A stretch of DNA of 64,000 bases from positions 714,665 through 778,664 of the forward strand of contig NZ_PCPP01000001.1 of NCBI RefSeq assembly GCF_002979755.1, read 5' to 3'. This DNA comes from Chryseobacterium culicis. GTDB lineage: Bacteria > Bacteroidota > Bacteroidia > Flavobacteriales > Weeksellaceae. Below the pieces are notes generated by a model that made no database searches, was not told the origin of the DNA, and saw only the letters and a list, made by a program, of their open reading frames with translations. The position numbers were made by a program, and so were the translations under genes. Shown piece by piece: positions 34,469 to 43,977 of the stretch (position 1 is the stretch's first letter; each line of letters starts with the position of its first letter).

Positions 34469-36923
34469 AACCCTTATATTACTTCTTGGTCTTGCTTTAT
34501 CTTCAAACTCGCTTTCTGCACAGCAGGGCGACAGAGTTCATGGCAAGATCATGCTGTCTGAAAAGTCGCCGGTAAAAAATGCAATTTTAAGACTTGTCAA
34601 CACGTCTTATCAGGCAAAAACAAATAATTTAGGAGAATATTACTTTGAAAATGTACCACCTGGAGAATATACGCTTCAGGTGGTTTTAAATGACATTGAA
34701 CTGATGAGAGAGCAAATCTACATTCAGAAAGATGTCCACGAAATTCCTGCTATCTACGCCCCTTTACACAATAATGTGATTGAGGGAATTACAGTATACG
34801 CAGTGAGTAGAAATAAATTTTTGGATAAAGACAGTACTTCAGTGGGCAAAATGCCTTTGAAAGCTCTTGAAAATCCACAGGCTTATACAAGCGTCAACCA
34901 GCAAATCATGAAAGAACAGCTTACTTACGATATTTCGGAAGTATTGAAAAATGTTCCGGGAATGGTAAAAATGCAGGGAAGTCCGGGAAGAGGTTCTGGA
35001 GACGGAAGTTTCTACTACAGCCTTAGAGGTTTTCCAACCAAAGTATCTATGGTAGATGGTGTTCCGGCAACTACCAACGGTGAGATAGATCCTGCTGACA
35101 TTGAACGTCTGGAAGTGATCAAAGGACCTTCCGGAACATTGTACGGAGGTGCTGTAACTTCTTTTGGAGGTTTGATTAATGCGGTCACCAAAAAACCGAA
35201 AGATTATTTCGGAGGAGAAGCTTCTTATCTTATGGGAAGCTATAATCTGAACCGTGTAACCGCTGATGTTTATGGTCCCATTACAGAATCCAGAAATATG
35301 TTATTCCGTTTGAATGCCGCTTATCAGTATCAGAACGGATTTAGAGATTCTGAATTCAGAAAGTCATTCTTTGTAGCGCCTACGATAAGTTATCAGGTTA
35401 ATGAAAGATTGAAATTTAACTTAGGAGCTCAGATTTATAATTATGAAGGAACAAACACTCCAATTATCTTTCTGTCCAGAACAAGACCCTATGTTGCTCA
35501 TACACCAGATGAACTTGGATTCGACTGGAAAAGATCTTACTCCAACAATGATATGACCTTAAAAGCTCCATCTATCAATGTAAAAGCTGAGGCTGTCTAC
35601 AAAATTGCAGATAAATGGACTTCACAAACTTTGCTTTCAAGAAACTTCAGAAAAACGGAAGGATTATATCAATATCAGTTTATCAGAGGGACAACCAGTG
35701 ATGTTCTGCTGGAACGTAACGTACAGTGGCAGAACTCCGAAGCTTCTTCTACAAGTGTTCAGCAGAACTTTAACGGAGAATTTAACATCGGTAAGATTAA
35801 AAATAAAGTGTTGATTGGGTTAGATTATCTTAATCAGACCATCAACAATAACCATTCCCCGATTGTGGTATATGATTATATCGATGGTACAAATCCTTCA
35901 GGGCCAGTGGTAGCACCAGTGACAGGAATATATGGTAACATATCCAAAGATCTGGCGCTGCAAAAAATTCAGGCTTTTACCCAGGCTGCAATCCTGGCGG
36001 GTAAATCTCCATTGGTAAGAAATACCACAGCATCCAATCTTTATGGAGCTTATATCTCAAATGTAACCCATATTACCGACCGCTTGACTACCTTGATCAG
36101 CTTGCGTATGGACCATTATGAAAGTAAAGGACAACTTAATTTGAATGACAACAAACGCGCTGGAGAATTCAAACAAACAGCATGGTCTCCAAAAGTAGGC
36201 GTTGTATACCAAATCCTTAAAGATCAACTATCTGCTTATGGTAACTATATGAATGGTTTCAGCTATACAGCACCTGTTACCCAGCAATTGGCTGACTATA
36301 GCGGAGATATGAAACCACAGATGGCCAATCAGTGGGAAGTAGGGATCAAAGGAAACCTTTGGAGAAACAAGGTTAACTTTACCGTTTCATATTATGACAT
36401 TCTTGTTGACAATATCCAGAGAGGAACCGGAGTGATCCGTGACGGAAAAGAATACAATATTGTGGTTCAGGATGGACAACAGAGAAGTAAAGGAATTGAA
36501 ATAGAAACCATTATGAATCCTGTTCAGGGATTAAATATTATGGCCGGATATGCCTACAACCACAGCAGATATGAAAAAGCAGATCCTGCTGTAGATGGCC
36601 GTCGTCCGGAATCTGCAGGTCCAGCGAATGTATTCAATTCATGGATCAGTTATATTCTTCCTATCAGAGGACTTCAGGGACTTGGAGTAGGCTTTGGGGT
36701 AAACCGTGTAGGAAAACAGCTTACCGGAAACAAAGTAGTTACCGGGCAGTTTGCATTCCCAGCCTATACTTTAGTGAATGCTTCCATTTCCCTTGAAAAA
36801 GAAAGATACAGATTAGGATTTAAAATGAATAATCTGGGCAATGTGCAATATTTTGCAGGGCAGGGAGTTGTAGTAGCTCAGATGCCTCGTAACTTTGTTG
36901 CTGAGGTTAGCTTTAAATTTTAA
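34455..36923 (+). CDS. TonB-dependent siderophore receptor with carboxypeptidase-like N-terminal domain
   Basis: An 822-residue outer-membrane receptor. A signal peptide (about 22 residues, ending SLSAQ) is followed by a CarboxypepD_reg-like domain (residues 26-95, VHGKIMLSEKSPVKNAILRL), which is usual in Bacteroidota. The plug (about 130-245) has the LRGFPTKVSMVDGVPATTNG stretch and IERLEVIKGPSGTLYGG. The barrel continues to the C-terminal Phe (AEVSFKF). It resembles FhuA/FoxA-type hydroxamate receptors rather than SusC in size. The ligand is presumably the siderophore made here. Confidence 0.9.
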   Translation: MKTSKTLILLLGLALSSNSLSAQQGDRVHGKIMLSEKSPVKNAILRLVNTSYQAKTNNLGEYYFENVPPGEYTLQVVLNDIELMREQIYIQKDVHEIPAIYAPLHNNVIEGITVYAVSRNKFLDKDSTSVGKMPLKALENPQAYTSVNQQIMKEQLTYDISEVLKNVPGMVKMQGSPGRGSGDGSFYYSLRGFPTKVSMVDGVPATTNGEIDPADIERLEVIKGPSGTLYGGAVTSFGGLINAVTKKPKDYFGGEASYLMGSYNLNRVTADVYGPITESRNMLFRLNAAYQYQNGFRDSEFRKSFFVAPTISYQVNERLKFNLGAQIYNYEGTNTPIIFLSRTRPYVAHTPDELGFDWKRSYSNNDMTLKAPSINVKAEAVYKIADKWTSQTLLSRNFRKTEGLYQYQFIRGTTSDVLLERNVQWQNSEASSTSVQQNFNGEFNIGKIKNKVLIGLDYLNQTINNNHSPIVVYDYIDGTNPSGPVVAPVTGIYGNISKDLALQKIQAFTQAAILAGKSPLVRNTTASNLYGAYISNVTHITDRLTTLISLRMDHYESKGQLNLNDNKRAGEFKQTAWSPKVGVVYQILKDQLSAYGNYMNGFSYTAPVTQQLADYSGDMKPQMANQWEVGIKGNLWRNKVNFTVSYYDILVDNIQRGTGVIRDGKEYNIVVQDGQQRSKGIEIETIMNPVQGLNIMAGYAYNHSRYEKADPAVDGRRPESAGPANVFNSWISYILPIRGLQGLGVGFGVNRVGKQLTGNKVVTGQFAFPAYTLVNASISLEKERYRLGFKMNNLGNVQYFAGQGVVVAQMPRNFVAEVSFKF

Positions 36924-36925
36924 GA

Positions 36926-38113
36926 ATGAAGTTAAAGTTTAGAAAAATTGCATATCAGTTACATCTATGGCTCGGACTAACGTCCGGGCTTATAGTTGTT
37001 ATCATGGCCGCTACAGGTTGTATCCTGGCTTTCGAAGAAGAATTAAAACATATTGTCCATCCCAACAGATATTTCGTTGAAAATATCGGAAGAAAAAAAC
37101 TTTCATTATCAGAACTTACGGAAAAAGCAGAAAAAGCACTTCCTGAAGGTTTGAAAGTCAAAAGAGTGGTAATGCCTTCCGATCCCTCACGAACCTATGT
37201 TTTCCGCACACTGAAAATGGATGAGGAAGCATGGACATATTGGGGAACTTATCTTTATTATTACCGGATTTATGTAGATCCTTACACCGGAAAAGTACAG
37301 GAACTAGAAGATGCTAAAAAGGATTTCTTTGAAATTGTGCTGGATCTTCACAGAAGACTTCTGCTGGGTGAAAAAATTGGAAAAACAATTACCGGTTATT
37401 CCACATTGATATTTGCTGTAATCCTTTTATCGGGGCTTGTGATATGGTATCCCCGAAAAATGAGTAAAGCCATGCTGAAAGGAATGTTTTTCATTAAAAC
37501 ATCTGCTAATTGGAAAAGGATTAACTATGACGCTCATAATGTGCTGGGATTCTATGCCATTATTCCTTTACTCTTAATCTCTTATTCCGCATTGATATGG
37601 AGCTTCGAAGATGTAGATAAATGGGTAAAGAACACACTGAACGGAAATACTCCTACAGAAAAAAAAGCAAAAAGCACCATTCCTTCCGAAGAATTTTCAA
37701 ACCGGAATAACATCCTCAATTTGATTGGAAACACGATGGAAAAAGGGTTGAAAGGTAAGAAATCAGCACTTATCAATTTTCCAAGATCAGAAGAGGGAAC
37801 ATATTATGCTGAACTGACCTATGACGGAAGGCAATATAGAAATGAACATTTTAATTTGGATCAATATTCAGGAGATGTTTTAAAATCTCAATCTTATAAA
37901 AACAAAAATATCGGATATGGAACCGCATTAAGAGAAAGAAATTATGATCTTCACACCGGAAGTATTTTGGGATTAACGAGCAGAATTATTTATTTTCTGG
38001 CCGCTGTTATCGCACTATCGCTTCCCATTACCGGTTTTATCATCTATTTGAATAAGAAAAAGAAGAAACCAAAACATAAGAAAAATAAAGTAGTTTTTCC
38101 TTCTCAACATTAG
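36926..38113 (+). CDS. PepSY-TM domain protein, probable ferrisiderophore reductase
   Basis: A 395-residue inner-membrane protein starting 2 nt after the receptor. The first membrane segment lies at LHLWLGLTSGLIVVIMAATG, later ones at GYSTLIFAVILLSGLVIW, FYAIIPLLLISYSALIW and IIYFLAAVIALSLPITG. Histidines in DLHRRLLLGEKIG and YDAHNVLG are candidate heme ligands. Such proteins next to siderophore receptors are thought to reduce ferric complexes or support uptake. The C-terminus is lysine-rich. Last gene of the operon; a hairpin follows. Confidence 0.84.
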   Translation: MKLKFRKIAYQLHLWLGLTSGLIVVIMAATGCILAFEEELKHIVHPNRYFVENIGRKKLSLSELTEKAEKALPEGLKVKRVVMPSDPSRTYVFRTLKMDEEAWTYWGTYLYYYRIYVDPYTGKVQELEDAKKDFFEIVLDLHRRLLLGEKIGKTITGYSTLIFAVILLSGLVIWYPRKMSKAMLKGMFFIKTSANWKRINYDAHNVLGFYAIIPLLLISYSALIWSFEDVDKWVKNTLNGNTPTEKKAKSTIPSEEFSNRNNILNLIGNTMEKGLKGKKSALINFPRSEEGTYYAELTYDGRQYRNEHFNLDQYSGDVLKSQSYKNKNIGYGTALRERNYDLHTGSILGLTSRIIYFLAAVIALSLPITGFIIYLNKKKKKPKHKKNKVVFPSQH

Positions 38114-38139
38114 TAAAAGCCTCTGCAAAGGGGCTTTTA
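38114..38139 (+). terminator. Probable operon terminator
   Basis: TAAAAGCC (38114-38121) and GGCTTTTA (38132-38139) flank a 10-nt loop just after the stop; T-richness follows. It closes the 13.7-kb siderophore operon. Confidence 0.6.
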
Positions 38140-38148
38140 ATCTTTTAA

Positions 38149-38333
38149 AACCACAAAAGTCACAAAAGATTTTACTTTAAAAATTTTAACTGTTTAAATA
38201 AGCTTAAAATGATACTGCAAAAAAGTTCACATAAGATGAAAATCAAAGATTTTATAAAACTTATGTGTACTTATTAAGCGTAAATCAGACTCTTAAAACT
38301 TAAATGTTCAAGGCTTTTGTGTCTTTTGTGGTT
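38149..38333 (-). repeat. Dispersed repeat family 1, copy B
   Basis: A 185-bp element with inverted ends AACCACAAAAGTCACAAAAG and CTTTTGTGTCTTTTGTGGTT. Its minus strand aligns with copy A (21531-21720) through the central ATTTTCATCTTATGTGAAC. Copy B is inverted relative to copy A. Confidence 0.8.
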
Positions 38334-38390
38334 AAAATCAATCAATCTAAAAGTTAGATAACTTCTTATTTTTAAATATCCAGTATCAAT

Positions 38391-38570
38391 TTTATCTGCG
38401 ATAAAATCCTCGCGCCTTAAAAACAAGTTATTTTTGATTTCAATTGCGCCTTTGCGTTCAAAACTAAAATATTCTTTTGATAAAGTATTTTTTTTGAAAA
38501 TCGCAAAGGCGCAAAGTTTTTTAATCTTATAACTTTTTAAGGCGCAAGAAAATCAAAGATTTTCAGCAAG
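38391..38570. repeat. Dispersed repeat family 2, copy A
   Basis: Contains CGCGCCTTAA, ATTGCGCCTTTGCG, then CGCAAAGGCGCAAAG and AAGGCGCAAGAAAATCAAAG. The outward and inward GCGCAAAG units are inverted. The whole gap 38114-38625 holds repeats only; no gene was seen. Confidence 0.75.
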
Positions 38571-38625
38571 TGATACCTCATAATTTTCCTGCAGATCCAT
38601 AAAACGGTACAATTATCTATTTTAA

Positions 38626-40116
38626 TCAACCAATCAATCCCTTCACATTTTTTGAAAAAACCTCAATTCCTTTGTTCATCTCTTCAAAATTAAGATCCCC
38701 AAACCCCAGTCGCATGGCGGTAAGCCCTTTATTCTGATATAAAAGCGTTTTGGGAATGAAAAGGTTGTCCTTAGCACAGTTCCGGCTTAGCTGCATCAGG
38801 TTCAAAGGGATATTCCATTCCAGCCAAATGGCAAGACCTCCGGAAGGTTTTTGGAAGGAGATCAAATCACCCAGATTTTCTTCCAGCAACAAAGTAAAAT
38901 GATCACGCCTTTCCTGATATACTTTTAAAGACTTCTTCAGATAACGGTTGATTTCTCCCTCTGCAATCATTTCTCCAAGTGCTCTTTCCATCAGAATATC
39001 TCCCTGACGGTCAATAATTCCAAGATATTTACGCATTTCGGTCATCAGATTTTCCGGTGCAACAATAAATCCTGTCCTGAATCCCGGAGCCAAAGATTTC
39101 CCGAATGAACCAATGTAAATTACCATTCCGTTGGTATCGGCGCTGGCTAAGGGAAGAATAGGGCTTTTATCATAATGAAATTCGTAATCATAATCGTCTT
39201 CCAGAATAATAAATCCATACTCATTAGCGAGTTCCAGCAGCTCAAATCTTCTCTGAGCACTCAGCGCAACGGTAGTAGGATAGTGGTGATGAGGCGTCAA
39301 GTAAAGCATTCGTATTTTCTGTTTTTTACAGGCTTCCCGTACACTTTCAACAATGATTCCCTCTTCATCAATAGGAATCGAGACAATATCAACACCCGCT
39401 TTCATAAAGATCATATTGACGGAAAAATAGCTCAATGCACCTACCAATACGGTATCACCTGCAGAAAGAAGGATTTCGGAAACAATATAGATACTCATTT
39501 CCGTACTGCGGGTGATAAGAAGGTTATTCTTAGAAATAGGAAGCCCACGGGAAAGATTCAGATATTGAGATAAATGTTCTTTAAAAAATTCACTTCCGTC
39601 ATGATTATAATGTCCCAAAGCTTTCTGATTGGATTTACGCTTCAAAATAGAGCTGTAAAACCGGGAATGCTGTCCGATTTGTGTCAATCGGATATCCGGC
39701 ACACCATCATTAAAAACATACTCACAGTCTGAATGTTCAAAAGGATTGTCAAGAATATTAGATGTTTTGAAGGAAAAACCAGTGTTTACAGGATAGTTTT
39801 GAAGGTTATTTTGCTCAAAATCGTTCACCTTTACAGGTTTCTCCTGATCTTTTCCAATCACAAAGGTACCTTTATTCGGAAAACTCTCTGTCCAACCCTG
39901 AGCCGACAATTCATCATACACAACCACTGCTGTATTCCTGTGAATTTCCAGCATTTCACTGAAAGTTCTTGTTCCGGGGAGCTTTGTTCCAAAAGGAAGG
40001 AATCCTCTCTGAATTGCATTGATCAGCTGATTGGCAATCTGCAAATAGATAGAAGTCTCTGATTTTCTATCAATCTTAATAAAACTTTCATAAGGAATCT
40101 TAACCGGACTATCCAT
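38626..40116 (-). CDS. MocR/PdxR family regulator (GntR HTH + aminotransferase domain)
   Basis: A 496-residue fusion regulator. Residues about 10-85 form a GntR winged helix (SIYLQIANQLINAIQRGFLP and TRTFSEMLEIHRNTAVVVYD), and residues about 125-490 form a type I aminotransferase domain whose PLP lysine K340 lies in YIGSFGKSLAPGFRTGF. EDDYDYEFHYD is the PLP-Asp region. MocR proteins use PLP as effector to control vitamin B6, GABA, taurine and related genes. It is divergent from the biotin operon by 66 bp, so it probably controls that operon and itself, a control circuit I infer only from position. Confidence 0.88.
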   Translation of the reverse strand: MDSPVKIPYESFIKIDRKSETSIYLQIANQLINAIQRGFLPFGTKLPGTRTFSEMLEIHRNTAVVVYDELSAQGWTESFPNKGTFVIGKDQEKPVKVNDFEQNNLQNYPVNTGFSFKTSNILDNPFEHSDCEYVFNDGVPDIRLTQIGQHSRFYSSILKRKSNQKALGHYNHDGSEFFKEHLSQYLNLSRGLPISKNNLLITRSTEMSIYIVSEILLSAGDTVLVGALSYFSVNMIFMKAGVDIVSIPIDEEGIIVESVREACKKQKIRMLYLTPHHHYPTTVALSAQRRFELLELANEYGFIILEDDYDYEFHYDKSPILPLASADTNGMVIYIGSFGKSLAPGFRTGFIVAPENLMTEMRKYLGIIDRQGDILMERALGEMIAEGEINRYLKKSLKVYQERRDHFTLLLEENLGDLISFQKPSGGLAIWLEWNIPLNLMQLSRNCAKDNLFIPKTLLYQNKGLTAMRLGFGDLNFEEMNKGIEVFSKNVKGLIG

Positions 40117-40182
40117 AATATCAAAACTGGCACCATGTAACCATCCGGCAATATACTACTTTTGACATCAAAATAAAAATCT

Positions 40183-40806
40183 ATGGAATTTCATCATCTG
40201 TTAAAAAAAATTGTACAGGAAGGAAGTATCCACGCCAAATGGCTGAATACACTTTCTTTTATGGAGAATGCCGGTGCAAGAAAAATATCAAAATGTGAAC
40301 ATCCTACATTGGTTTCTCAGATCCAGCTGAAGCATGCTGCCGAAGAGCACCGCCATGCCTATTATCTAAAAAAACAGATCGGGAAAATAGATCCTGAATT
40401 ATGCAAAACCTACGAAAGTACGGAACTTCTGGCTCCCATAGCAACAAGCCAATATCTTCATTCATTGGATATCAAAGCCTGCAGATATCTTCAGGAAGCA
40501 TTCAATCTGAATAAAACAGACCTGAAATATGCGGCATATCTTTTTGTAACCTATGCCATTGAAGTGCGTGCGGATGAGCTTTATCCGGTTTATCAGGAGG
40601 TACTTACTGAGGCTTCTTCCAGAATTATGGTAAAATCTATCATCCTTGAAGAAGAAGGACATCTGGAAGAAATGATCAATCAACTTAATGAATTTTCACC
40701 CGACTGGAAGGAACACGCAGAGCATGTCTTAACTATAGAAAAAGAACTGCACGAAGAGTGGATTAATGCTATTACACAGGAAGTGGCACAGTTAAATTAT
40801 GCTTAG
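40183..40806 (+). CDS. Ferritin-like diiron protein in the biotin operon
   Basis: A 207-residue helical protein. Putative metal ligands follow the ferritin-like rule E, E-x-x-H, E, E-x-x-H: E28 (FMENAG), E55-x-x-H58 (EEHRHA), E127 (YAIEVRADE) and E157-x-x-H160 (EEEGHLEE), each pair about 30 residues apart. It has no signal peptide, so it is cytoplasmic. It overlaps bioF by 8 nt, so translation is coupled, and bioD and bioB follow. This order suggests a role in making or modifying the pimeloyl precursor, or in delivering iron/sulphur to BioB. The family was not recognised. Function unproven; the ligand pattern is seen directly. Confidence 0.7.
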   Translation: MEFHHLLKKIVQEGSIHAKWLNTLSFMENAGARKISKCEHPTLVSQIQLKHAAEEHRHAYYLKKQIGKIDPELCKTYESTELLAPIATSQYLHSLDIKACRYLQEAFNLNKTDLKYAAYLFVTYAIEVRADELYPVYQEVLTEASSRIMVKSIILEEEGHLEEMINQLNEFSPDWKEHAEHVLTIEKELHEEWINAITQEVAQLNYA

Positions 40807-41908
40807 CCATATCTCCCGTTTTCAGGAATCCCTTGATAAAAGAAGAGAGGAAGGAACTCTAAGGCGTTTACGGCTTCCATCTGGTGGAATTGATTTCTAC
40901 TCCAATGATTATCTGGGGTTGGCAAAAAGCAAAGACTTTCAACATTCTTTGTTGCAGAAGATTATGGCTCATCCTCAACTGCTTTCAGGAAGTACAGGAT
41001 CAAGGCTAATTAGTGGAAACAGTGACATTGCGGTTTCGGTAGAAAATGATATTGCTCAGACACATCAGTTTGAGTCGGCATTACTTTTTCCGTCCGGATA
41101 TAATGCAAATCTGGCCTTGTTTTCTACACTTCCCAGCCGTCATGATACAGTTATTGTGGACGAACAGATTCATCGGTCGGTGCATGATGCCTGCAGATTA
41201 TCAAATGCAAAAAAACTGAAATTCAAGCACAATGATATTGAAGATCTTGAAAATGTTTTAAAAAGGCAAAATGGACACTGTTATATCGCTATCGAAAGTT
41301 TGTACTCGATGGAAGGGGATTTTGCTCCTCTTCAGGAAATTTCAGCGATTGCAGATCAGTATAAAGCTTCTTTGATTGTTGACGAAGCCCATGCTTTTGG
41401 AGTATTTGGATATGGATTGGTTGAAAAATATCAATTACAGAACCAGGTTTCAGCCGCAGTTGTAACCTATGGAAAAGCTCTTGGAGCGCATGGAGCAGCA
41501 ATCCTCTGCAATGAAACAGTGAAATCCTACCTGATCAATTTTGCAAGCCCATTCATTTACACTACTTCAGCACAGGATTTCCAGTGGATGAGTATAAAAA
41601 CTGGGTATGAATTTTTAGATCAGCATCAGGATCTCGCAAAAAAACTTCAGGACAACATCAGAGTTTTCCGAAGCCGAAATTTAGACTCTCCATCAGCGGA
41701 AACAAGTCCCATTCAAGCCATTGTAATTCCGGACAATCAACAACTGAAACAAGTACAGAACACCTTATCTGAGGAAGGATTTTTAACCTACGCAATCTAC
41801 AGTCCCACCGTAAAAGAAGGAAGTGAACGACTGCGGATTTGCCTTCACAGCTTTAATACAGAAGAGGAAATTATAAAACTGACAGGAATTATTAGAGAAT
41901 TTATTTAA
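40799..41908 (+). CDS. bioF: 8-amino-7-oxononanoate synthase
   Basis: A 369-residue alpha-oxoamine synthase. It joins pimeloyl thioester and alanine to give 8-amino-7-oxononanoate (KAPA). Seen are FYSNDYLGLAKSK, GSTGSRLISGNSDI, VDEAHAFGVFG, and the PLP lysine K226 in VTYGKALGAHGAA. It is slightly short (usual length 380-390). It overlaps the ferritin-like gene by 8 nt and is followed by bioD 53 nt later. Glycine C-acetyltransferase is the main alternative but the operon settles the call. Confidence 0.93.
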   Translation: MLSHISRFQESLDKRREEGTLRRLRLPSGGIDFYSNDYLGLAKSKDFQHSLLQKIMAHPQLLSGSTGSRLISGNSDIAVSVENDIAQTHQFESALLFPSGYNANLALFSTLPSRHDTVIVDEQIHRSVHDACRLSNAKKLKFKHNDIEDLENVLKRQNGHCYIAIESLYSMEGDFAPLQEISAIADQYKASLIVDEAHAFGVFGYGLVEKYQLQNQVSAAVVTYGKALGAHGAAILCNETVKSYLINFASPFIYTTSAQDFQWMSIKTGYEFLDQHQDLAKKLQDNIRVFRSRNLDSPSAETSPIQAIVIPDNQQLKQVQNTLSEEGFLTYAIYSPTVKEGSERLRICLHSFNTEEEIIKLTGIIREFI

Positions 41909-41961
41909 AACAAAAAATAAGCTTTCAAACCTCGCAACACGAATCCCGAATCTCGAAACAC

Positions 41962-42573
41962 ATGAAATTATTTATAACAGGAATAGGAACCGAAATCGGA
42001 AAAACAGTATGCTCAGCGGTTTTGGTTCAACATTTTAAAACAGAATACTGGAAACCCATACAGTCTGGTGATCTGCAGTATACAGACAGTCATAAAATTG
42101 AAGCATGGACAGATCATGCAATATGCCACCCGGAAACCTATCGTTTACAGCTGGCTGCATCACCACATCAGTCCGCAAGAGAAGAAAACATCACCATAAA
42201 CCTGAATGATTTTCAACTCCCCAAAACAGAAAAACCATTAATTATAGAAGGAGCAGGAGGGCTTATGGTTCCCATATCTGACTCTACATTTATGATCGAT
42301 TTGATTGAAGAATTAGATCTTCCGGCGGCATTGGTAGTCAGAAATTATCTGGGATGTATCAATCACAGTCTACTTTCAATTATGGCTTTACAACAACGAG
42401 GAATTCAGTTGGAATATTTAATTCTTAACGGAGACTTTCCCGAAGATACTGAAAGAGTAATCTGCAGTTTCATCGAAAAAGAAACAAAAATGATAAAGAT
42501 TCCGGAAATCAAAAATACCGATAAGGAATCTATACAACATGCTGCACAGCAATTAACAATAACAAAATTATGA
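41962..42573 (+). CDS. bioD: Dethiobiotin synthetase
   Basis: A 203-residue ATP-dependent enzyme that closes the ureido ring of dethiobiotin from DAPA and CO2. The P-loop is [18 protein letters not shown], the substrate stretch [15 protein letters not shown], and the G-A-G-G segment [14 protein letters not shown]. Length is a little below the usual 220 residues. It overlaps bioB by 4 nt (ATGA). Confidence 0.93.
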   Translation: MKLFITGIGTEIGKTVCSAVLVQHFKTEYWKPIQSGDLQYTDSHKIEAWTDHAICHPETYRLQLAASPHQSAREENITINLNDFQLPKTEKPLIIEGAGGLMVPISDSTFMIDLIEELDLPAALVVRNYLGCINHSLLSIMALQQRGIQLEYLILNGDFPEDTERVICSFIEKETKMIKIPEIKNTDKESIQHAAQQLTITKL

Positions 42574-43559
42574 TAATGGATAGAAAAACAACATTGAGAA
42601 ACGACTGGACTAAAGAAGAGATTGAGGAGATTTATCACCTTCCTCTGATGGAACTGATCTATAAAGCAGCAACCGTGCACCGTGAATGGCATGATCCTTC
42701 TGAAGTACAGATCTCTACTTTATTATCCATCAAAACTGGTGGATGTCCTGAGGATTGTTCATATTGCGGACAGGCAGCCCGTTATCACACGAATATCAAA
42801 GTACAGGCTTTATTGCCTACGGAAACAGTAATTGCCCATGCTCAGAAAGCAAAAGATTCAGGATCTTCAAGATTTTGTATGGCAGCAGCGTGGCGTGAAG
42901 TTCGTAATAACCGCGATTTTGATAGGGTTATTGACATGGTAAAAGGAGTGAATGAACTTGGATTAGAAGTTTGCTGCACTTTAGGAATGCTTACCGAAGA
43001 ACAGGCTATCAGACTTCAGGAAGCAGGATTATATGCCTACAATCATAATCTTGACACCTCTGAGCAATATTATGAAGAGATCATTTCTACCAGAACATTT
43101 GATAACAGGATCAATACCATCAACAATGTAAGAAATGCAGGAATCACCGTTTGTTCCGGAGGAATTATCGGACTGGGTGAAACGCACAGAGACAGAATTT
43201 CAATGCTTCTGACGTTGGCAACAATGCCAAAACACCCGGAATCTGTTCCTATCAATGCTTTAGCAAGAGTAGCAGGAACTCCATTAGAAGATAATGAAAA
43301 AGTAGATACCTGGGAAATGGTAAGAATGATCGCAACCGCAAGAATTGTAATGCCTTCTTCTATGGTGAGATTAAGCGCCGGCCGTATAGAAATGTCAGAA
43401 ACAGAACAGGCGTGGTGTTTTATGGCAGGAGCTAATTCCATTTTTACAGGAGAAAGAGAAACGCTATTGGTAACCCCTAATCCGGGAGTTTCTGAAGATA
43501 TGCAGATGCTTCAGACATTAGGACTGAAACCTATGATGAAAAAAGAAACATGTTGCTAG
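42570..43559 (+). CDS. bioB: Biotin synthase
   Basis: A 329-residue radical-SAM enzyme that inserts sulphur into dethiobiotin. The [4Fe-4S] SAM cluster motif CPEDCSYC is at C59, C63 and C66; the second-cluster cysteines lie in [14 protein letters not shown], EVCCTLGML and the later [14 protein letters not shown] of AGRIEMSE fits the conserved second-cluster arginine. Start could be ATG 42570 or ATG 42576. The 3' end [11 protein letters not shown] with two final cysteines is normal for the family. A 418-bp gap with repeats follows. Confidence 0.95.
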   Translation: MIMDRKTTLRNDWTKEEIEEIYHLPLMELIYKAATVHREWHDPSEVQISTLLSIKTGGCPEDCSYCGQAARYHTNIKVQALLPTETVIAHAQKAKDSGSSRFCMAAAWREVRNNRDFDRVIDMVKGVNELGLEVCCTLGMLTEEQAIRLQEAGLYAYNHNLDTSEQYYEEIISTRTFDNRINTINNVRNAGITVCSGGIIGLGETHRDRISMLLTLATMPKHPESVPINALARVAGTPLEDNEKVDTWEMVRMIATARIVMPSSMVRLSAGRIEMSETEQAWCFMAGANSIFTGERETLLVTPNPGVSEDMQMLQTLGLKPMMKKETCC

Positions 43560-43977
43560 AAAATTATGAATTATAAATGATAAAATAATGAGTGATGAGC
43601 TGGATTATGAGTATTATAGGGTTTATTATAAAATTGGTTTTTGAATTTTTATAAACTGCTCTACAAGTTGGAAAACGCAAAAGCGCAAAAAACTTTTGTA
43701 GTAAGTAAATATTTAAGGCGCAAGGATTTTATCTCCGATAAAATTTAATATTGCAAATTTTCATTCTCTTGCAGATTATGCAAATAATATTAGAAAAAAT
43801 TTACGGGAAAATTACAACATATTCCTTGCTGAAAATCTTCGATTTTCTTGCGTCTTAAAATAATAGCAATCGATGATAAATTTTGCGCCTTTGCGATTAA
43901 TCCAACATTTCAGCCTATTCAACTAAATTATTGTTAAATCCAATTTCATCACTCATCATTATTTCTTACATCAATAT
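43560..43977. other. Intergenic gap with repeat; probable bioA leader
   Basis: No protein gene seen. Most of it is repeat family 2 copy B (43670-43898). bioA therefore likely has its own promoter, although the strand is the same as bioF-bioD-bioB. Confidence 0.6.
43670..43898. repeat. Dispersed repeat family 2, copy B
   Basis: Begins GGAAAACGCAAAAGCGCAAA, contains AAGGCGCAAGGATTTTATC, GAAAATCTTCGATTTTCTTG and ends TTTGCGCCTTTGCGATTAA. The central TTTTCTTGCG unit matches (inverted) the AAGGCGCAAGAAAATC unit of copy A. Confidence 0.75.

Noticed and set aside
39175..40062. Two plus-strand frames inside the MocR gene
   Set aside because: Antisense to a conserved regulator; no domain visible.
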